Notes: a model not told the origin generated them from the letters alone. Positions 9,374 through 19,468 are shown, counted from the first letter of the stretch. The stretch is DNA of 64,000 nucleotides from Bacillus paralicheniformis (GCF_001042485.2 NZ_LBMN02000001.1:372001-436000), one strand, 5' to 3'. Program-made: numbers and translations.

Positions 9374-9415
9374 AAGGAGGTGGCCCCTTACCATATTTGG
9401 TAAGGGCTTTTTTTG
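9374..9415 (+). promoter_or_regulatory. yugS initiation region: SD, hairpin, T-run, TTG start
   Basis: A full AAGGAGG (9374-9380) lies 32 nt before the only in-frame start codon (TTG 9413), because TAA at 9401-9403 closes that frame. Between them is a perfect 9-bp hairpin (9385-9393 with 9398-9406, TATT loop) followed by seven T that run into the TTG. Without the hairpin the spacing would be about 10 nt. It looks both like an intrinsic terminator of yugP and like a folded spacer that brings the ribosome site to the start. Confidence 0.7.
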
Positions 9416-10702
9416 AATATCCTGAATCTCATACTCGTCATACTTTTAATTGCAGCTACGGCTTTTTTCGTTGTCGCCGAATTTGCGATCGTCAAAATCC
9501 GCGGCACAAAAATCGATCAGCTTGTTGAAAGCGGGGATAAGCGGGCGATTGCGGCCAAAAGAGTGGTGACAAATCTTGATGAATATTTGTCTGCCTGCCA
9601 GCTCGGCATTACCATCACCGCATTAGGGCTCGGCTGGCTCGGAGAATCGACATTCGAAAGGATCATCCATCCGCTTTTTGAACTATTTGGCCTGCCTGAA
9701 TCCGTTTTAAGAGTGGCTTCGATTGTTACCGCCTTTGTCATCATTACATTTTTGCACGTTGTGGTCGGCGAGCTTGCGCCAAAAACGATTGCGATTCAAA
9801 AAGCGGAAGCCGTCAGCTTATGGACGGCGAAGCCGCTCATTTTGTTTTATAAAATCATGTTCCCGTTTATCAAACTGCTGAATGGCTCGGCCCGGCTGTT
9901 AACGAAGCTGTTCGGGTTCCATTCGGTTAAAGAGCATGAAGTGGCAATCAGTGAGGAAGAGCTGCGGCTTATGCTGTCTGAAAGCTATAAAAAAGGAGAA
10001 ATCAACCAGTCTGAGTATAAATACGTCAACAAAATTTTTGAATTTGACAACAGACTGGCCCGGGAAATCATGGTGCCGAGAACGGAGATGGCTACCTTGT
10101 TGGCCGATCAATCCATAAAAGAAGCGATTGAAACCGTCATTAATGAACGCTATACGAGATATCCGGTCATTAAGGATGATAAAGATCATATTATCGGAAT
10201 TGTCAACAGCAAGGATTTGTTTAAATCGTATTTTCTCGACGAGACGATTCCTTTAACGGACTTAATGAGGCCTGTCATCAGGGTGATTGAGAACATACCG
10301 ATCCAGGAGCTCTTGATTCGCATGCAGAAGGAACGGATTCATATGGCCATTCTTGTTGATGAGTACGGTGGAACGGCAGGACTGGTTACGGTTGAAGACA
10401 TATTGGAGGAAATCGTCGGGGAAATCCGGGATGAGTTTGATCAGGACGAAATGCCGCACATTATAAAAAAAGGCGAACACCATTATATTATGGACGGAAA
10501 GGCTTTAATCGACGAAGTGAATGACCTCCTTCATATCGCGATTGAAAACGAAGAAGTCGATACGATTGCCGGCTGGCTTCTGACGCAAAAGATGGAGCTG
10601 AAAAACGGTGACATCCTCAAAACTGAGGGATGCGAATTTAAAATTCTTGATGCTGAAGATCATCATATCCGTTTCATTGAAGTGAAAAAAACGGAATTTT
10701 AA
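9413..10702 (+). CDS. yugS: HlyC/CorC-type CBS-domain membrane protein YugS
   Basis: 429 residues. Residues 1-185 form a DUF21/CNNM transmembrane domain (ACQLGITITALGLGWLGE, VVVGELAPKTIAIQKAE), then two CBS domains (about 205-330, with MVPRTEM and DEYGGTAGLVTVEDILEEIVGEI), then a CorC_HlyC C-terminal domain (345-429). Known: relatives move or sense divalent cations, chiefly Mg2+ export in the CNNM/MpfA group. The start is TTG 9413, the only start possible after the upstream in-frame stop. A strong terminator follows. Confidence 0.88.
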   Translation: MNILNLILVILLIAATAFFVVAEFAIVKIRGTKIDQLVESGDKRAIAAKRVVTNLDEYLSACQLGITITALGLGWLGESTFERIIHPLFELFGLPESVLRVASIVTAFVIITFLHVVVGELAPKTIAIQKAEAVSLWTAKPLILFYKIMFPFIKLLNGSARLLTKLFGFHSVKEHEVAISEEELRLMLSESYKKGEINQSEYKYVNKIFEFDNRLAREIMVPRTEMATLLADQSIKEAIETVINERYTRYPVIKDDKDHIIGIVNSKDLFKSYFLDETIPLTDLMRPVIRVIENIPIQELLIRMQKERIHMAILVDEYGGTAGLVTVEDILEEIVGEIRDEFDQDEMPHIIKKGEHHYIMDGKALIDEVNDLLHIAIENEEVDTIAGWLLTQKMELKNGDILKTEGCEFKILDAEDHHIRFIEVKKTEF

Positions 10703-10706
10703 AAAG

Positions 10707-10735
10707 ACAGCTGCGGGCGACCGCGGCTGTTTTTT
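10707..10735 (+). terminator. yugS terminator
   Basis: 10-bp stem with one G-U pair (10707-10716 with 10721-10730), GCGA loop and a T-run. Confidence 0.88.
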
Positions 10736-10884
10736 AGTTCGATGGCCGTTCTTTATTTCAATAAAATGGATATCTTTTCAAAGATAAGAGGATATATCTA
10801 TGGAAATTCATGACTTTTTACGAATGTACTCCGTTTCGTTCTTTTTTATAATAGGGTGTATAAATATGAGGAGGTTTTCAATAC

Positions 10885-11670
10885 GTGAGAAACAACCATT
10901 TGCTAAAAGCTATCCTGCTATGGGGAGCTGTATGTATCATGCTGCTGACGGGGCCGCTCTCAGCGCTTGCTGCTTCGTCATCAAACCCGTCGGATAAATT
11001 GTATTTTAAAAACAAAAAATACTACATATTCAACAATGTTTGGGGAGCCGACCAGGTCAGCGGCTGGTGGCAGACCATTTATCATAACAATGATTCAGAC
11101 ATGGGCTGGGTATGGAATTGGCCGAGCAATACAAGCACAGTAAAAGCTTATCCGTCGATCGTCAGCGGCTGGCATTGGACTGAAGGCTATACTGCGGGCA
11201 GCGGCTTCCCGACCCGATTGTCAGATCAAAAAAACATCAACACGAAAGTCAGCTATTCGATCAGTGCGAACGGCACGTACAATGCCGCATATGACATTTG
11301 GCTCCACAATACAAACAAGGCAAGCTGGGGTTCGGCTCCAACCGATGAGATTATGATCTGGCTCAATAACACAAATGCCGGACCTGCCGGTTCTTATGTC
11401 GAAACTGTTTCGATCGGCGGGCACAATTGGAAAGTATATAAAGGCTATATTGATGCTGGAAGCGGCAAAGGATGGAACGTGTTTTCATTTGTCAGAACGG
11501 CAAACACCCAACGTGCGAACCTGAATGTTCGGGATTTCACGAATTATCTTGCCGACTCCAAACATTGGCTTTCCAAAACAAAGTATGTCAGCAGTGTGGA
11601 ATTCGGGACGGAAGTTTTCGGAGGCACAGGACAAATTAATATTTCCAATTGGGACGTAACAGTCCGCTGA
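10885..11670 (+). CDS. Secreted GH12 xyloglucanase / endo-beta-1,4-glucanase
   Basis: 261 residues with a Sec signal peptide (basic start, hydrophobic core, AxA cleavage near residue 30). The mature protein is a single GH12 beta-jelly-roll domain without a carbohydrate-binding module. Catalytic glutamates: nucleophile E155 in TDEIMIWLN and acid/base E243 in VEFGTEVFGG. Known: the B. licheniformis GH12 enzyme of this exact length is an endo-xyloglucanase that cleaves plant xyloglucan outside the cell. The start is GTG 10885 with GAGGAGG 10 nt upstream. Monocistronic. Confidence 0.92.
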   Translation: MRNNHLLKAILLWGAVCIMLLTGPLSALAASSSNPSDKLYFKNKKYYIFNNVWGADQVSGWWQTIYHNNDSDMGWVWNWPSNTSTVKAYPSIVSGWHWTEGYTAGSGFPTRLSDQKNINTKVSYSISANGTYNAAYDIWLHNTNKASWGSAPTDEIMIWLNNTNAGPAGSYVETVSIGGHNWKVYKGYIDAGSGKGWNVFSFVRTANTQRANLNVRDFTNYLADSKHWLSKTKYVSSVEFGTEVFGGTGQINISNWDVTVR

Positions 11671-11678
11671 TGGATTCA

Positions 11679-11709
11679 CACCGCTCTTTCACAAAAAGAG
11701 CGGTGTTTA
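11679..11709 (+). terminator. Terminator of the GH12 gene
   Basis: 11-bp stem CACCGCTCTTT/AAAGAGCGGTG (11679-11689 with 11695-11705), followed by a short T-run. Confidence 0.8.
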
Positions 11710-11752
11710 ATTTATTCCAAATGTTCTTTTTTAGGCGTTCGCAACTGAAATA

Positions 11753-12427
11753 TTACGATACCATCCTTACGTATTGCCGTTTATCTTCATCCTGTATAAC
11801 CACTCCAAGCTTTGCCAGGTCTTTGCGCAGAATTTTTGCTTCTTCATGTTTATTATCCAGTAAAGCTCGTTCTCTGGCTAAAAGTAGCGTATTGATATGC
11901 GAGGGAAAATCGGGGTGATCCGCAACCCAGCGTTGATACTCATTCTTAAAAGGATCTTCGTCTGCCCATTTATAGCCGTGATGTTTAAAAGCACTTTCTG
12001 CAAGGGCTCTCTTTGATTCAAGTTGTTCACGGTACAATTCAGTACCCTTATGATCAAGAACAACAAGATCCTTATTCTCAAGATAAACTGCAGAAATGTC
12101 TTTTTTCTCAATCACTACTTCTTTCTCTTTAAACAACAGCTTCACATTTTGATCAGAGATGAACACCTGAAGAATTTCAGTGAAAATATATTGTGAAAAA
12201 AATAGGCCGGCAACGATTCCGATAACTGCAGCGATAATTGAAACCCAGAAATTGTTTAGTGATGTGATAAATTCCAAAGGCCCTTTAAAAGGAACGATTG
12301 GAATGGTCAATAACCAATCGGCTATAACAGGCAAAAACCATCCAAGAACAGCTCCTAAAACCGGTGGAATGATCCAATATAAGGTTTTCTCTATTTTAGA
12401 TAATCCAATAATCGTTTCCTGATTCAA
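11753..12427 (-). CDS. YqeB-like membrane protein
   Basis: 224 residues. Two N-terminal membrane helices (about 15-40 and 60-85) are followed by a cytosolic domain with YLENKDLVVLDHKGTELYRE and RWVADHPDFPSHINTLLLARE. It resembles B. subtilis YqeB, a membrane protein of unknown role. Its start overlaps the stop of the upstream TetR gene (ATGA), so the two are one operon and the regulator probably controls it. Base composition is more AT-rich than the flanking GH12 and yugT genes. Confidence 0.65.
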   Translation of the reverse strand: MNQETIIGLSKIEKTLYWIIPPVLGAVLGWFLPVIADWLLTIPIVPFKGPLEFITSLNNFWVSIIAAVIGIVAGLFFSQYIFTEILQVFISDQNVKLLFKEKEVVIEKKDISAVYLENKDLVVLDHKGTELYREQLESKRALAESAFKHHGYKWADEDPFKNEYQRWVADHPDFPSHINTLLLARERALLDNKHEEAKILRKDLAKLGVVIQDEDKRQYVRMVS

Positions 12428-13014
12428 AATCTTTCACTGCCTTTCATCACATGACTGACTGCTGTTTCCCATATTTTTTTATAATCCATCTCGATTCCTA
12501 AAATCATAAAGTTACCCAAATTATCAATGATCAGGGCAAGGGAGTGTGCATTCACTTTGGTGTTTTTAGAAGAGATGACACCGAGTTCGACACCGTAAGA
12601 AAGCAAAGCTTCAAAACCTTCTAAGAATTGTTCCATGATAGATTTAAGCTTTTTCTCATATCTTGGTTTTTGTGCTGCACTTAAAACAAACTCGTGTACC
12701 ACTTTTAAAGCAGGAGAGTTATGTTTATACTCTTCAAAATAGCGTATGCCGTCTGTTATTAATCGTTTTTTAAAGTTCTCCTTCGTGTACTCATTGATTG
12801 AAAAAAATTCAGAGAAATTGTGATCATCAAATACAATGTGAAATAGATAATCCACCAGCTCTTCTTTAGAAGGGAAATAATAGTAAATAGCCGGTTTAGA
12901 AATGCCGACTTCCGATGCAATCATTGAAAGGCTCGTGCCTTTTAGGCCGTGTTGGGCAATAAGAGTAAATGCTGCTTCAACAATCGCATCTTGGGTGTTC
13001 ATTTTCTTTTTCAT
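12424..13014 (-). CDS. TetR/AcrR family transcriptional repressor
   Basis: 196 residues. An N-terminal helix-turn-helix (about 8-53: AFTLIAQHGLKGTSLSMIA, VGISKPAIYYYFPSKEELV) precedes an all-helical ligand/dimer domain. The start is set at 13014 because AAGGAT lies about 7 nt upstream; the longer frame to 13074 would run through the operator. Inferred: it represses its own two-gene operon through the palindrome at 13053-13066. The ligand is unknown. Confidence 0.85.
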   Translation of the reverse strand: MKKKMNTQDAIVEAAFTLIAQHGLKGTSLSMIASEVGISKPAIYYYFPSKEELVDYLFHIVFDDHNFSEFFSINEYTKENFKKRLITDGIRYFEEYKHNSPALKVVHEFVLSAAQKPRYEKKLKSIMEQFLEGFEALLSYGVELGVISSKNTKVNAHSLALIIDNLGNFMILGIEMDYKKIWETAVSHVMKGSERF

Positions 13015-13052
13015 TGAAATCATCCTTAGCATAATCTGTATATTTATTTTAC

Positions 13053-13066
13053 TTACCGATAGGTAA
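13053..13066. promoter_or_regulatory. TetR-type operator palindrome
   Basis: TTACCGATAGGTAA: 5-bp arms TTACC/GGTAA around GATA, about 40 bp upstream of the repressor start. Such short palindromes are typical autoregulatory sites of TetR-family repressors. Confidence 0.65.
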
Positions 13067-13300
13067 AAAAGCAACTGTAATTTATGCTTTACATATTCTG
13101 TATTAACAGATGCTCCGTTTCAAAAGGATTAAAGCTTCTTTCACCTACTCTTGCCATCACCCTTGCTGCCTTCAAAGGATTTATAAGCCGCAAAGCATAT
13201 TTAGTATTGAGAAACGTATAATCGTTGGTATATCAAAGTTTATAGGATGTTTATGTTCGGAGTCTAAAAATATTTTATTCATACAACAAGGGGTGTTTGA

Positions 13301-14983
13301 ATGACAAGGGCATGGTGGAAAGAGGCTGTCATATATCAAGTGTATCCGCGCAGTTTTATGGATTCGAACGGGGATGGCATCGGAGATATCAACGGGATCA
13401 GAGAGAAGCTTCCGTATATCAGGGAGCTCGGGGCAGATGCCATTTGGATTTGTCCGGTCTTTGATTCTCCCAATGCCGATAACGGTTATGACATCAGGGA
13501 TTATCAAAGCATTATGCCGGAATTTGGCACGATGGACGACTTTGACGCTCTGCTGACTGAAGCGCATCAGCTCGGAATGAAACTGATCATCGATCTCGTC
13601 ATCAATCATACGAGCGATGAACATCCATGGTTTATCGAATCAAGGGCAGAGCGGAATTCCGGGAAGCGGGACTGGTATATTTGGCAAGACGGAAAGGACG
13701 GGAGCGAACCGAACAACTGGGAAAGCATATTCGGCGGCTCAGCCTGGACTTATGACGAAAAAACAGAGCAATATTATCTGCACCTGTTTCACGAAAATCA
13801 GCCGGATCTGAATTGGGAAAACAGTGACATGCGAAGCGCTCTTTATGACATGGTCAACTGGTGGCTTCAAAAAGGAATCGACGGGTTCAGGGTTGACGCG
13901 ATTTCACACATTAAGAAAAAAGAAGGACTTCCGGATCTGCCGAATCCGGAAGGGCTCTCTTTTGTGCCTTCATTTGCTTATCATATGAATGTCGACGGGA
14001 TTATAGCGTTATTGCAGGAACTAAAAGAAAATACGTTCGCCGGGTATCCCCATATCATGACAGTCGGCGAAGCAAACGGTGTCAGCGCTGAAGAAGCGGA
14101 GTACTGGGTTGGAGAATCAAACGGGATATTCAGCATGATTTTCCAATTTGAACACCTCGGTCTTTGGGGGATTGAAGGCGGAGAACTCGATCTCCCCGAA
14201 CTCAAGCGGATATTGTCAAACTGGCAATCGGCTCTTGAGGGGAAAGGGTGGAACGCGCTTTTTATCGAAAATCATGATCAACCCCGGGCCGTTTCAGTCT
14301 GGGGAGATGACGGGAAATACAGAGTAGACAGCGCCAAGGCCTTAGCTGCGATGTATTTTTTGATGAAAGGCACCCCGTTTATTTATCAAGGGCAGGAAAT
14401 CGGAATGACAAACGCGATTTTCTTCGATATAGATGATTATGATGACGTATCGATTAAAAATGATTACCGGATTCAAAAAGAAAAGGGCCGCTCACACGAA
14501 GACATCATGAAGGCGGTTTGGAAAAAGAGCAGGGATCACGCCCGCACGCCGATGCAATGGACGGATCGGCCAAATGCCGGCTTTACTAAAGGAGAACCGT
14601 GGCTCTGCATGAACGAAAATTACAAGCTGATCAATACAGTTCATCAGCAGCATGACCCCCGGTCAGTCTATCATTTTTATAAACGGTTGATCGCGATCAG
14701 AAAGCGGTATGACGTCTTCATCGACGGATCATATGAACTGCTCTTGCCTGAGGACCGGCAGATTTTCGCATACTTGCGGAAGCTTCGGGAAGAAACGGCC
14801 ATCGTGATCGTCAACCTTAGCGCGCGCCAGGCGTATTACCACCATCCCGCATACCCGTTATGTACGGACGGACTGCTGCTGTCAAATGCTGATATCAACG
14901 CGCACAAGCACCTTACATCTTTTGTGATGAAGCCTTATGAGGCGCGCGTTTACATGATCAGACAGGAAATCGGCGATTTATAA
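13301..14983 (+). CDS. yugT: GH13 alpha-glucosidase / oligo-1,6-glucosidase YugT
   Basis: 560 residues, GH13 subfamily of oligo-1,6-glucosidases. The (beta/alpha)8 barrel shows [14 protein letters not shown] (region II), nucleophile D199 in [10 protein letters not shown], acid/base E257 in TVGEANG and the third carboxylate D326 in FIENHDQPR; a C-terminal beta domain follows. No signal peptide, so it is cytosolic and hydrolyses imported isomalto- or malto-oligosaccharides. It is not beside a sugar transporter. Followed closely by yugU. Confidence 0.9.
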   Translation: MTRAWWKEAVIYQVYPRSFMDSNGDGIGDINGIREKLPYIRELGADAIWICPVFDSPNADNGYDIRDYQSIMPEFGTMDDFDALLTEAHQLGMKLIIDLVINHTSDEHPWFIESRAERNSGKRDWYIWQDGKDGSEPNNWESIFGGSAWTYDEKTEQYYLHLFHENQPDLNWENSDMRSALYDMVNWWLQKGIDGFRVDAISHIKKKEGLPDLPNPEGLSFVPSFAYHMNVDGIIALLQELKENTFAGYPHIMTVGEANGVSAEEAEYWVGESNGIFSMIFQFEHLGLWGIEGGELDLPELKRILSNWQSALEGKGWNALFIENHDQPRAVSVWGDDGKYRVDSAKALAAMYFLMKGTPFIYQGQEIGMTNAIFFDIDDYDDVSIKNDYRIQKEKGRSHEDIMKAVWKKSRDHARTPMQWTDRPNAGFTKGEPWLCMNENYKLINTVHQQHDPRSVYHFYKRLIAIRKRYDVFIDGSYELLLPEDRQIFAYLRKLREETAIVIVNLSARQAYYHHPAYPLCTDGLLLSNADINAHKHLTSFVMKPYEARVYMIRQEIGDL

Positions 14984-15021
14984 CGAATAGAGAAAGGGTG
15001 CCAGGAAAGGAGCGGATTCGT

Positions 15022-15423
15022 ATGTTGAAAAAAATACAGATTCAAACAAACCGGCGCGATGAAATGCTTGATATTACAAATGACGTCCAAAGATTCATTT
15101 CAGAAAATGGCGTTTCCAGCGGCACTGTTATTGTCTATTGTCCGCATACAACGGCAGGCATAACGATTAATGAAAATGCCGACCCCGATGTTAAACGCGA
15201 TATGCTGAGACGGTTCGATGAAGTGTATCCGTGGGAACATGAGCTTGACCGCCATATGGAAGGGAATACTGCGGCGCATTTGAAAGCGAGCACGGTCGGG
15301 GCATCGCAACATATGATCATTGAAGGGGGCAGGCTTGTCCTCGGGACTTGGCAGGGCATATATTTTTGCGAGTTCGACGGCCCGAGGCACCGGACATGCT
15401 ATTTTAAAATCACAGCCGATTGA
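15022..15423 (+). CDS. yugU: YjbQ/UPF0047 family protein YugU
   Basis: 133 residues with the family signature: [27 protein letters not shown] in the middle and [11 protein letters not shown] plus [15 protein letters not shown] near the end. The conserved histidines form a putative metal site. Known: some members have weak thiamine-phosphate-synthase activity; the physiological role is unsettled. ATG 15022 is chosen because AAAGGAG lies 9 nt upstream. It ends 14 bp before the ATG of the next gene and is likely cotranscribed with it. Confidence 0.82.
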   Translation: MLKKIQIQTNRRDEMLDITNDVQRFISENGVSSGTVIVYCPHTTAGITINENADPDVKRDMLRRFDEVYPWEHELDRHMEGNTAAHLKASTVGASQHMIIEGGRLVLGTWQGIYFCEFDGPRHRTCYFKITAD

Positions 15424-15437
15424 AAGGAGAAAATAAA

Positions 15438-16493
15438 ATGAATCAGTTCATGGAACGTCTCTCTTTATCAAAGCCTGTGATCCAGGCGCCGATGGCGGGT
15501 GGACCGACAACACCAAGGCTCGCCGCCGCCGTATCAGATTGCGGCGGCTTAGGCAGCCTTGCATCCGGCTATTTGACGCCGGAAGTTCTTCAACGACAGA
15601 TTCTGGAGACTAAAAAGCTGACATCAGCCGGGTTTCAAGTCAACCTCTTCATTCCGGAAAAACGGGAAAACGTCAGACGGGAAGAATATGAAGGGTGGAA
15701 AGAGAAGATACCTTATGCGCATTCGGCTTCACCCGTGCCAGAAGAGAAACACGATTGGGACGATTTTTACGAGAAAATCGAAATCATTTTAAGGGAAGGG
15801 GTCAGCGCCGTTTCATTTACGTTTGGCCCGCCGCCGGCCGATGCCGTCAAAGAACTGAAAGACCGAAACTGCTGTTTAATGGGCACCGCCGTTTCGGTTG
15901 AAGAAGCCTTGATGCTTGAAGAATTGGGGATGGATGTCATCGTTGTTCAAGGAAGTGAAGCTGGCGGCCACAGGGGTGCCTTTTTGAAAACGAAGGGAGA
16001 ACCCGCTGTCGGCTCGATGGCTTTAATTCCCCAAGCGGCAGATCATGTGTCGGTTCCGATTATTGCAGCGGGCGGCATTTTTGACAAAAGAGGTGTTGCG
16101 GCAGCTTTTGCCCTCGGCGCACAGGGCGTTCAAATCGGCACCGCTTTTTTGACGTGCGAAGAAAGCGGAACACACCCTGCATACAAACAAAAATTGCTCG
16201 AAGCGGTTGAAACAGACACAAGGCTGACCCGTTTGTTCTCAGGGAAGCCGGCAAGAGGCATCGTCAATCAATGGATGGAAGACAGGCGCCCGGACGAAGT
16301 TGAAGCGCTGCCTTATCCTCTGCAAAATACGCTGACGCAGCCGATGAGAAAACAGGCGAAGCTTGAAGGGAATCCGGACGGCATGTCATTGTGGTCCGGG
16401 CAGGGCGTGCGGGCCTCCGTCCGGCTAACGACGGTGAAGGAGCTGATGGATCAGCTTGCGCCTGCCGATGTGCTATCTGATCATTTGTATTAA
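15438..16493 (+). CDS. Nitronate monooxygenase (FMN-dependent)
   Basis: 351 residues, TIM-barrel class I nitronate monooxygenase (2-nitropropane dioxygenase) family. Seen: PVIQAPMAGGPTTPRLAAAV at the start, VSFTFGPPP, GSEAGGHRG with the catalytic-region histidine, IIAAGGIFD and ALGAQGVQIGTAFL for FMN phosphate binding. It detoxifies alkyl nitronates using oxygen. ATG 15438 follows AAAGGAG. The gene overlaps the convergent tgl gene by 21 bp, with no room for a terminator between them. Confidence 0.85.
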   Translation: MNQFMERLSLSKPVIQAPMAGGPTTPRLAAAVSDCGGLGSLASGYLTPEVLQRQILETKKLTSAGFQVNLFIPEKRENVRREEYEGWKEKIPYAHSASPVPEEKHDWDDFYEKIEIILREGVSAVSFTFGPPPADAVKELKDRNCCLMGTAVSVEEALMLEELGMDVIVVQGSEAGGHRGAFLKTKGEPAVGSMALIPQAADHVSVPIIAAGGIFDKRGVAAAFALGAQGVQIGTAFLTCEESGTHPAYKQKLLEAVETDTRLTRLFSGKPARGIVNQWMEDRRPDEVEALPYPLQNTLTQPMRKQAKLEGNPDGMSLWSGQGVRASVRLTTVKELMDQLAPADVLSDHLY

Positions 16494-17210
16494 TGCAGGA
16501 ATATCAACCCGTGTCACTTGAGAAAGCAGATAGGCGGACGTCTGTGCATGAGGCTTTCTCAGCCCGTTCAGTTTTTCAATGATCGTTTCGCCGCTTAAGA
16601 TCCCCAGACCGTGTGCCGCATAGAGATTATTTTCAAGTAAAATAGCGTTTTCTCCGCGCCACTGCGGTCTTTCGGGATCGAATTCAGGGTTCTTGAAATA
16701 CAGGCAGTCTCCCGGAAGGTAGTCGTTCCCCTTATCCGTATAGATCGGCAGCCGCTCATAATGCCAATCGTATAAAATGATTCTTTGATAATTCCGGTCA
16801 AATGTCTGATCGCCGATCGTTTTGAGGAGCGCCATATAAAAAATGATGACAATCGCAGTTGCGCACTCAAAAGCATAAAGAGAGCCGCTTTCGAAAATAT
16901 TTCGAATCGCCTTTGAAGCCGGCGCTCTGTACTTCAACTCCAAAGCCCCCTCAGGCGTCACCCTCCAAAACTCTTCATTCCCGTATGTCTTTGAAAAGGT
17001 GGCAAACTTTGCTCCGCTGTTGATCAGCTCTCTGGCTGATTCGACGGTATGCACTCTGAATCTCAGCTCAAATAACAGTTCTGAGATTGAACCGTATCTA
17101 TATCTGGACGGCATGGCCAGCATCCGGTTGGCAATGTCTCTTTGCGTCTGACTGACATTCAGTTTTTCGATATCCTCAGGACGGAGCCAGTAGCCCGAAA
17201 CACTTATCAT
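16473..17210 (-). CDS. tgl: Spore coat protein-glutamine gamma-glutamyltransferase
   Basis: 245 residues from the ATG at 17210, the same length as B. subtilis Tgl. Catalytic Cys116 sits in YAFECATAIVI, with the preceding Glu115 also kept. Known: Tgl makes epsilon-(gamma-glutamyl)lysine cross-links between coat proteins such as GerQ late in sporulation, in the mother cell. A GTG at 17219 is an alternative start, but AAAAGG abuts it and fits the ATG better. Mother-cell sigma-K control is expected from the family; I did not identify the promoter. Confidence 0.93.
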   Translation of the reverse strand: MISVSGYWLRPEDIEKLNVSQTQRDIANRMLAMPSRYRYGSISELLFELRFRVHTVESARELINSGAKFATFSKTYGNEEFWRVTPEGALELKYRAPASKAIRNIFESGSLYAFECATAIVIIFYMALLKTIGDQTFDRNYQRIILYDWHYERLPIYTDKGNDYLPGDCLYFKNPEFDPERPQWRGENAILLENNLYAAHGLGILSGETIIEKLNGLRKPHAQTSAYLLSQVTRVDIPALIQMIR

Positions 17211-17292
17211 AGGATACACCCTTTTCCCTTTTTTATTAGCGTATGCCTGATGCTTGGGCAGGAAAACGGTCTAATTTTCCGCTTTTTTTACT

Positions 17293-17318
17293 TAAAAAAT
17301 AGATCCCGTCTCCGATAA
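17293..17318 (+). promoter_or_regulatory. Sigma-D promoter of first chemoreceptor
   Basis: TAAA (17293-17296), 14 bp, TCCGATAA (17311-17318), matching the sigma-D motility consensus (TAAA-N14-16-GCCGATAT). It places the gene in the motility/chemotaxis regulon. Confidence 0.75.
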
Positions 17319-17341
17319 AAGTAGAGAAAGGGGAATCACAC

Positions 17342-19324
17342 ATGAAAAAGCTTTTAAATTGGATGAAACGGCCTTCTATTTCTAAAAAATTAATTTTTTC
17401 ATTTATATTCATTTTAACAATTCCGATCTTGGTTCTTTCGGCTACTTCATATTTTACGGCCAGCAGCACGCTTGAGGATGAGATTTTGAGAAGTGCGAAA
17501 GACAATATCGATGAACTGAACGACATCATTCAGCAAGATATCGGCAGCAAGGAGACTTCTATTGCGTATTTCAGCGAATGGATTGATCAAAAAGCGTACA
17601 AAGAGAAAGGGCAGACCGCCATTAAACAGCGGTTTGAGTAATTTGCAAAACAAAATCCCGACGTCGAACTCGTATTCACCGGTTCGGAGGATAGCGTTTA
17701 CGCACAATATCCGAATGCTCCATTGCCTGACGGGTATGACCCGGTAGAACGCGACTGGTACAAACAGGCTGTCCAGGAAAAAGGGAAAACGATTGTAACT
17801 GAACCTTATGAGTCTGCATCAACAGGCCATATGGTCGTCACGATCGCCAAGCAGAACAAAGACGGATCAGGCGTAGTCGCCCTTGACTTAAACATTGACA
17901 AGCTGATCAAATCGGCAAACAGCATCAGCATCGGAAAAACCGGCTATGCATTCATCATCGGCGAAGGGAAAACGTATGTCGCCCATCCGAAAATGAAAGC
18001 CGGCACAGAAGCAGAAGCCGATTTGACAGAGCAGATGTTCAGCAAAGAGAGCGGCTTGTTCACATTTAATGAAAAAGGCAAAGAAAAGAAAACGGTCTTC
18101 ACGACCAATAAACTAACAGGCTGGAAAATCGGCGGAGAGATGAATACAGCAGAGATTAAAGACGCTGCACAGCCTGTGCTTCACATGGCAGTCATGACAT
18201 TGGCAGGCGCGATTATTCTGGGCGGCATTCTTGTTTACTTTATCGTCCGCGCGATCAGCAAGCCTTTAAATCAACTCGTCTCTTCTGCAAAAAGCATCAG
18301 TGAAGGAGATCTGACACAAAAAATCGATGTCCGCTCCAGAGACGAATTCGGACAGCTGGGCGCAAGCTTCAACGAAATGGCTGACTCATTGCGTTCGCTG
18401 ATCAGCACAATTCAGGAATCGGTCGACAATGTGGCATCTTCATCAGAGCAGCTGACGGCAAGCGCCGACCAGACAAGTAAAGCGACGGAGCACATTACAT
18501 TAGCCATCGAGCGGTTCTCAAGCGGCGCTGAAAGTCAAAATGAAAAAGTCGAAGCGAGCTCCCAGCGGCTCAGCCAAATGAATGACAAGCTGAATGAAAT
18601 CGCAGGCGTATCGGAATCGATTACAGAATCCTCGGGTAAATCGACGGAAATTGCCGAAACAGGCGGAGAGCTCGTCCAACAAACCGTCGGGCAGATGAAT
18701 TCGATCAACAAGTCCGTCAGACAGGCCGAACAGGTTGTCAAAGGGCTAGAAGCGAAATCGAAAGATATCACCGCGATCCTGCGCGTCATAAACGGAATCG
18801 CTGATCAAACGAATTTACTGGCGCTGAACGCCGCCATAGAGGCAGCGCGGGCCGGCGAATCAGGCAGAGGATTCTCGGTTGTCGCTGAAGAAGTCAGAAA
18901 GCTTGCGGCCCAATCAGCAGGATCGGCAAAAGAAATCGAAGAGTTGATTCAGGATATCGTCAAGGAAATCGAACATTCGCTCAACATGTTCAAATCGGTC
19001 AACCAAGAAGTACAGTCAGGGCTCGAAATTACGGAAGAAACGGAAACGAGTTTTAAACATATTTACGACATGACGAACGAAATCGCAGGCAAGCTGCAGA
19101 CGATGAACGCCGCAGTAGAGCATTTGTCAACAGGTTCTCACGAAATATCCGACGCGGTCGAAGAGATCGCCGACGTATCGCGTGAAAGCTCTGCCGGCAT
19201 TCAAGACATCGCTGCTTCAGCGGAAGAACAGCTGGCTTCAATGGAAGAAATCAGCTCATCCGCTGCGACGCTCGAACAAATGGCTGAAGAACTGCGCGAC
19301 TTAACGAAAAAGTTTAAAATTTGA
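17342..19324 (+). pseudogene. Methyl-accepting chemotaxis protein with in-frame stop
   Basis: A complete McpA/McpB/TlpA-type receptor of about 660 codons, interrupted by TAA at 17639-17641 (codon 100). The reading frame continues after the stop with no shift. The two downstream paralogues have Q at this position ([16 protein letters not shown] against RFE-stop-FAKQ), so a single C-to-T change of CAA explains it. Remaining parts: TM1 (about 15-37), dCache ligand domain, TM2 (about 282-302), HAMP, and the signalling hairpin tip [20 protein letters not shown]. Without readthrough only about 99 N-terminal residues would be made. The sigma-D promoter and terminator are intact. Confidence 0.85.
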
Positions 19325-19326
19325 TG

Positions 19327-19356
19327 AAAAGAGGCTGCTGGTCAGCCTCTTTTTTA
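19327..19356 (+). terminator. Terminator after first chemoreceptor
   Basis: 9-bp stem AAGAGGCTG/CAGCCTCTT (19329-19337 with 19343-19351) followed by T-run. Confidence 0.85.
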
Positions 19357-19468
19357 AGCTCTTTTTTAAGAATCTTCAGAAATACTTTTTAAAGTTTTTT
19401 AATATGCAAAAGTAAATGAAAGCTCCGATATTAGTTTCATAATCTAGAAGCTAAAGGAGTTATATCAA

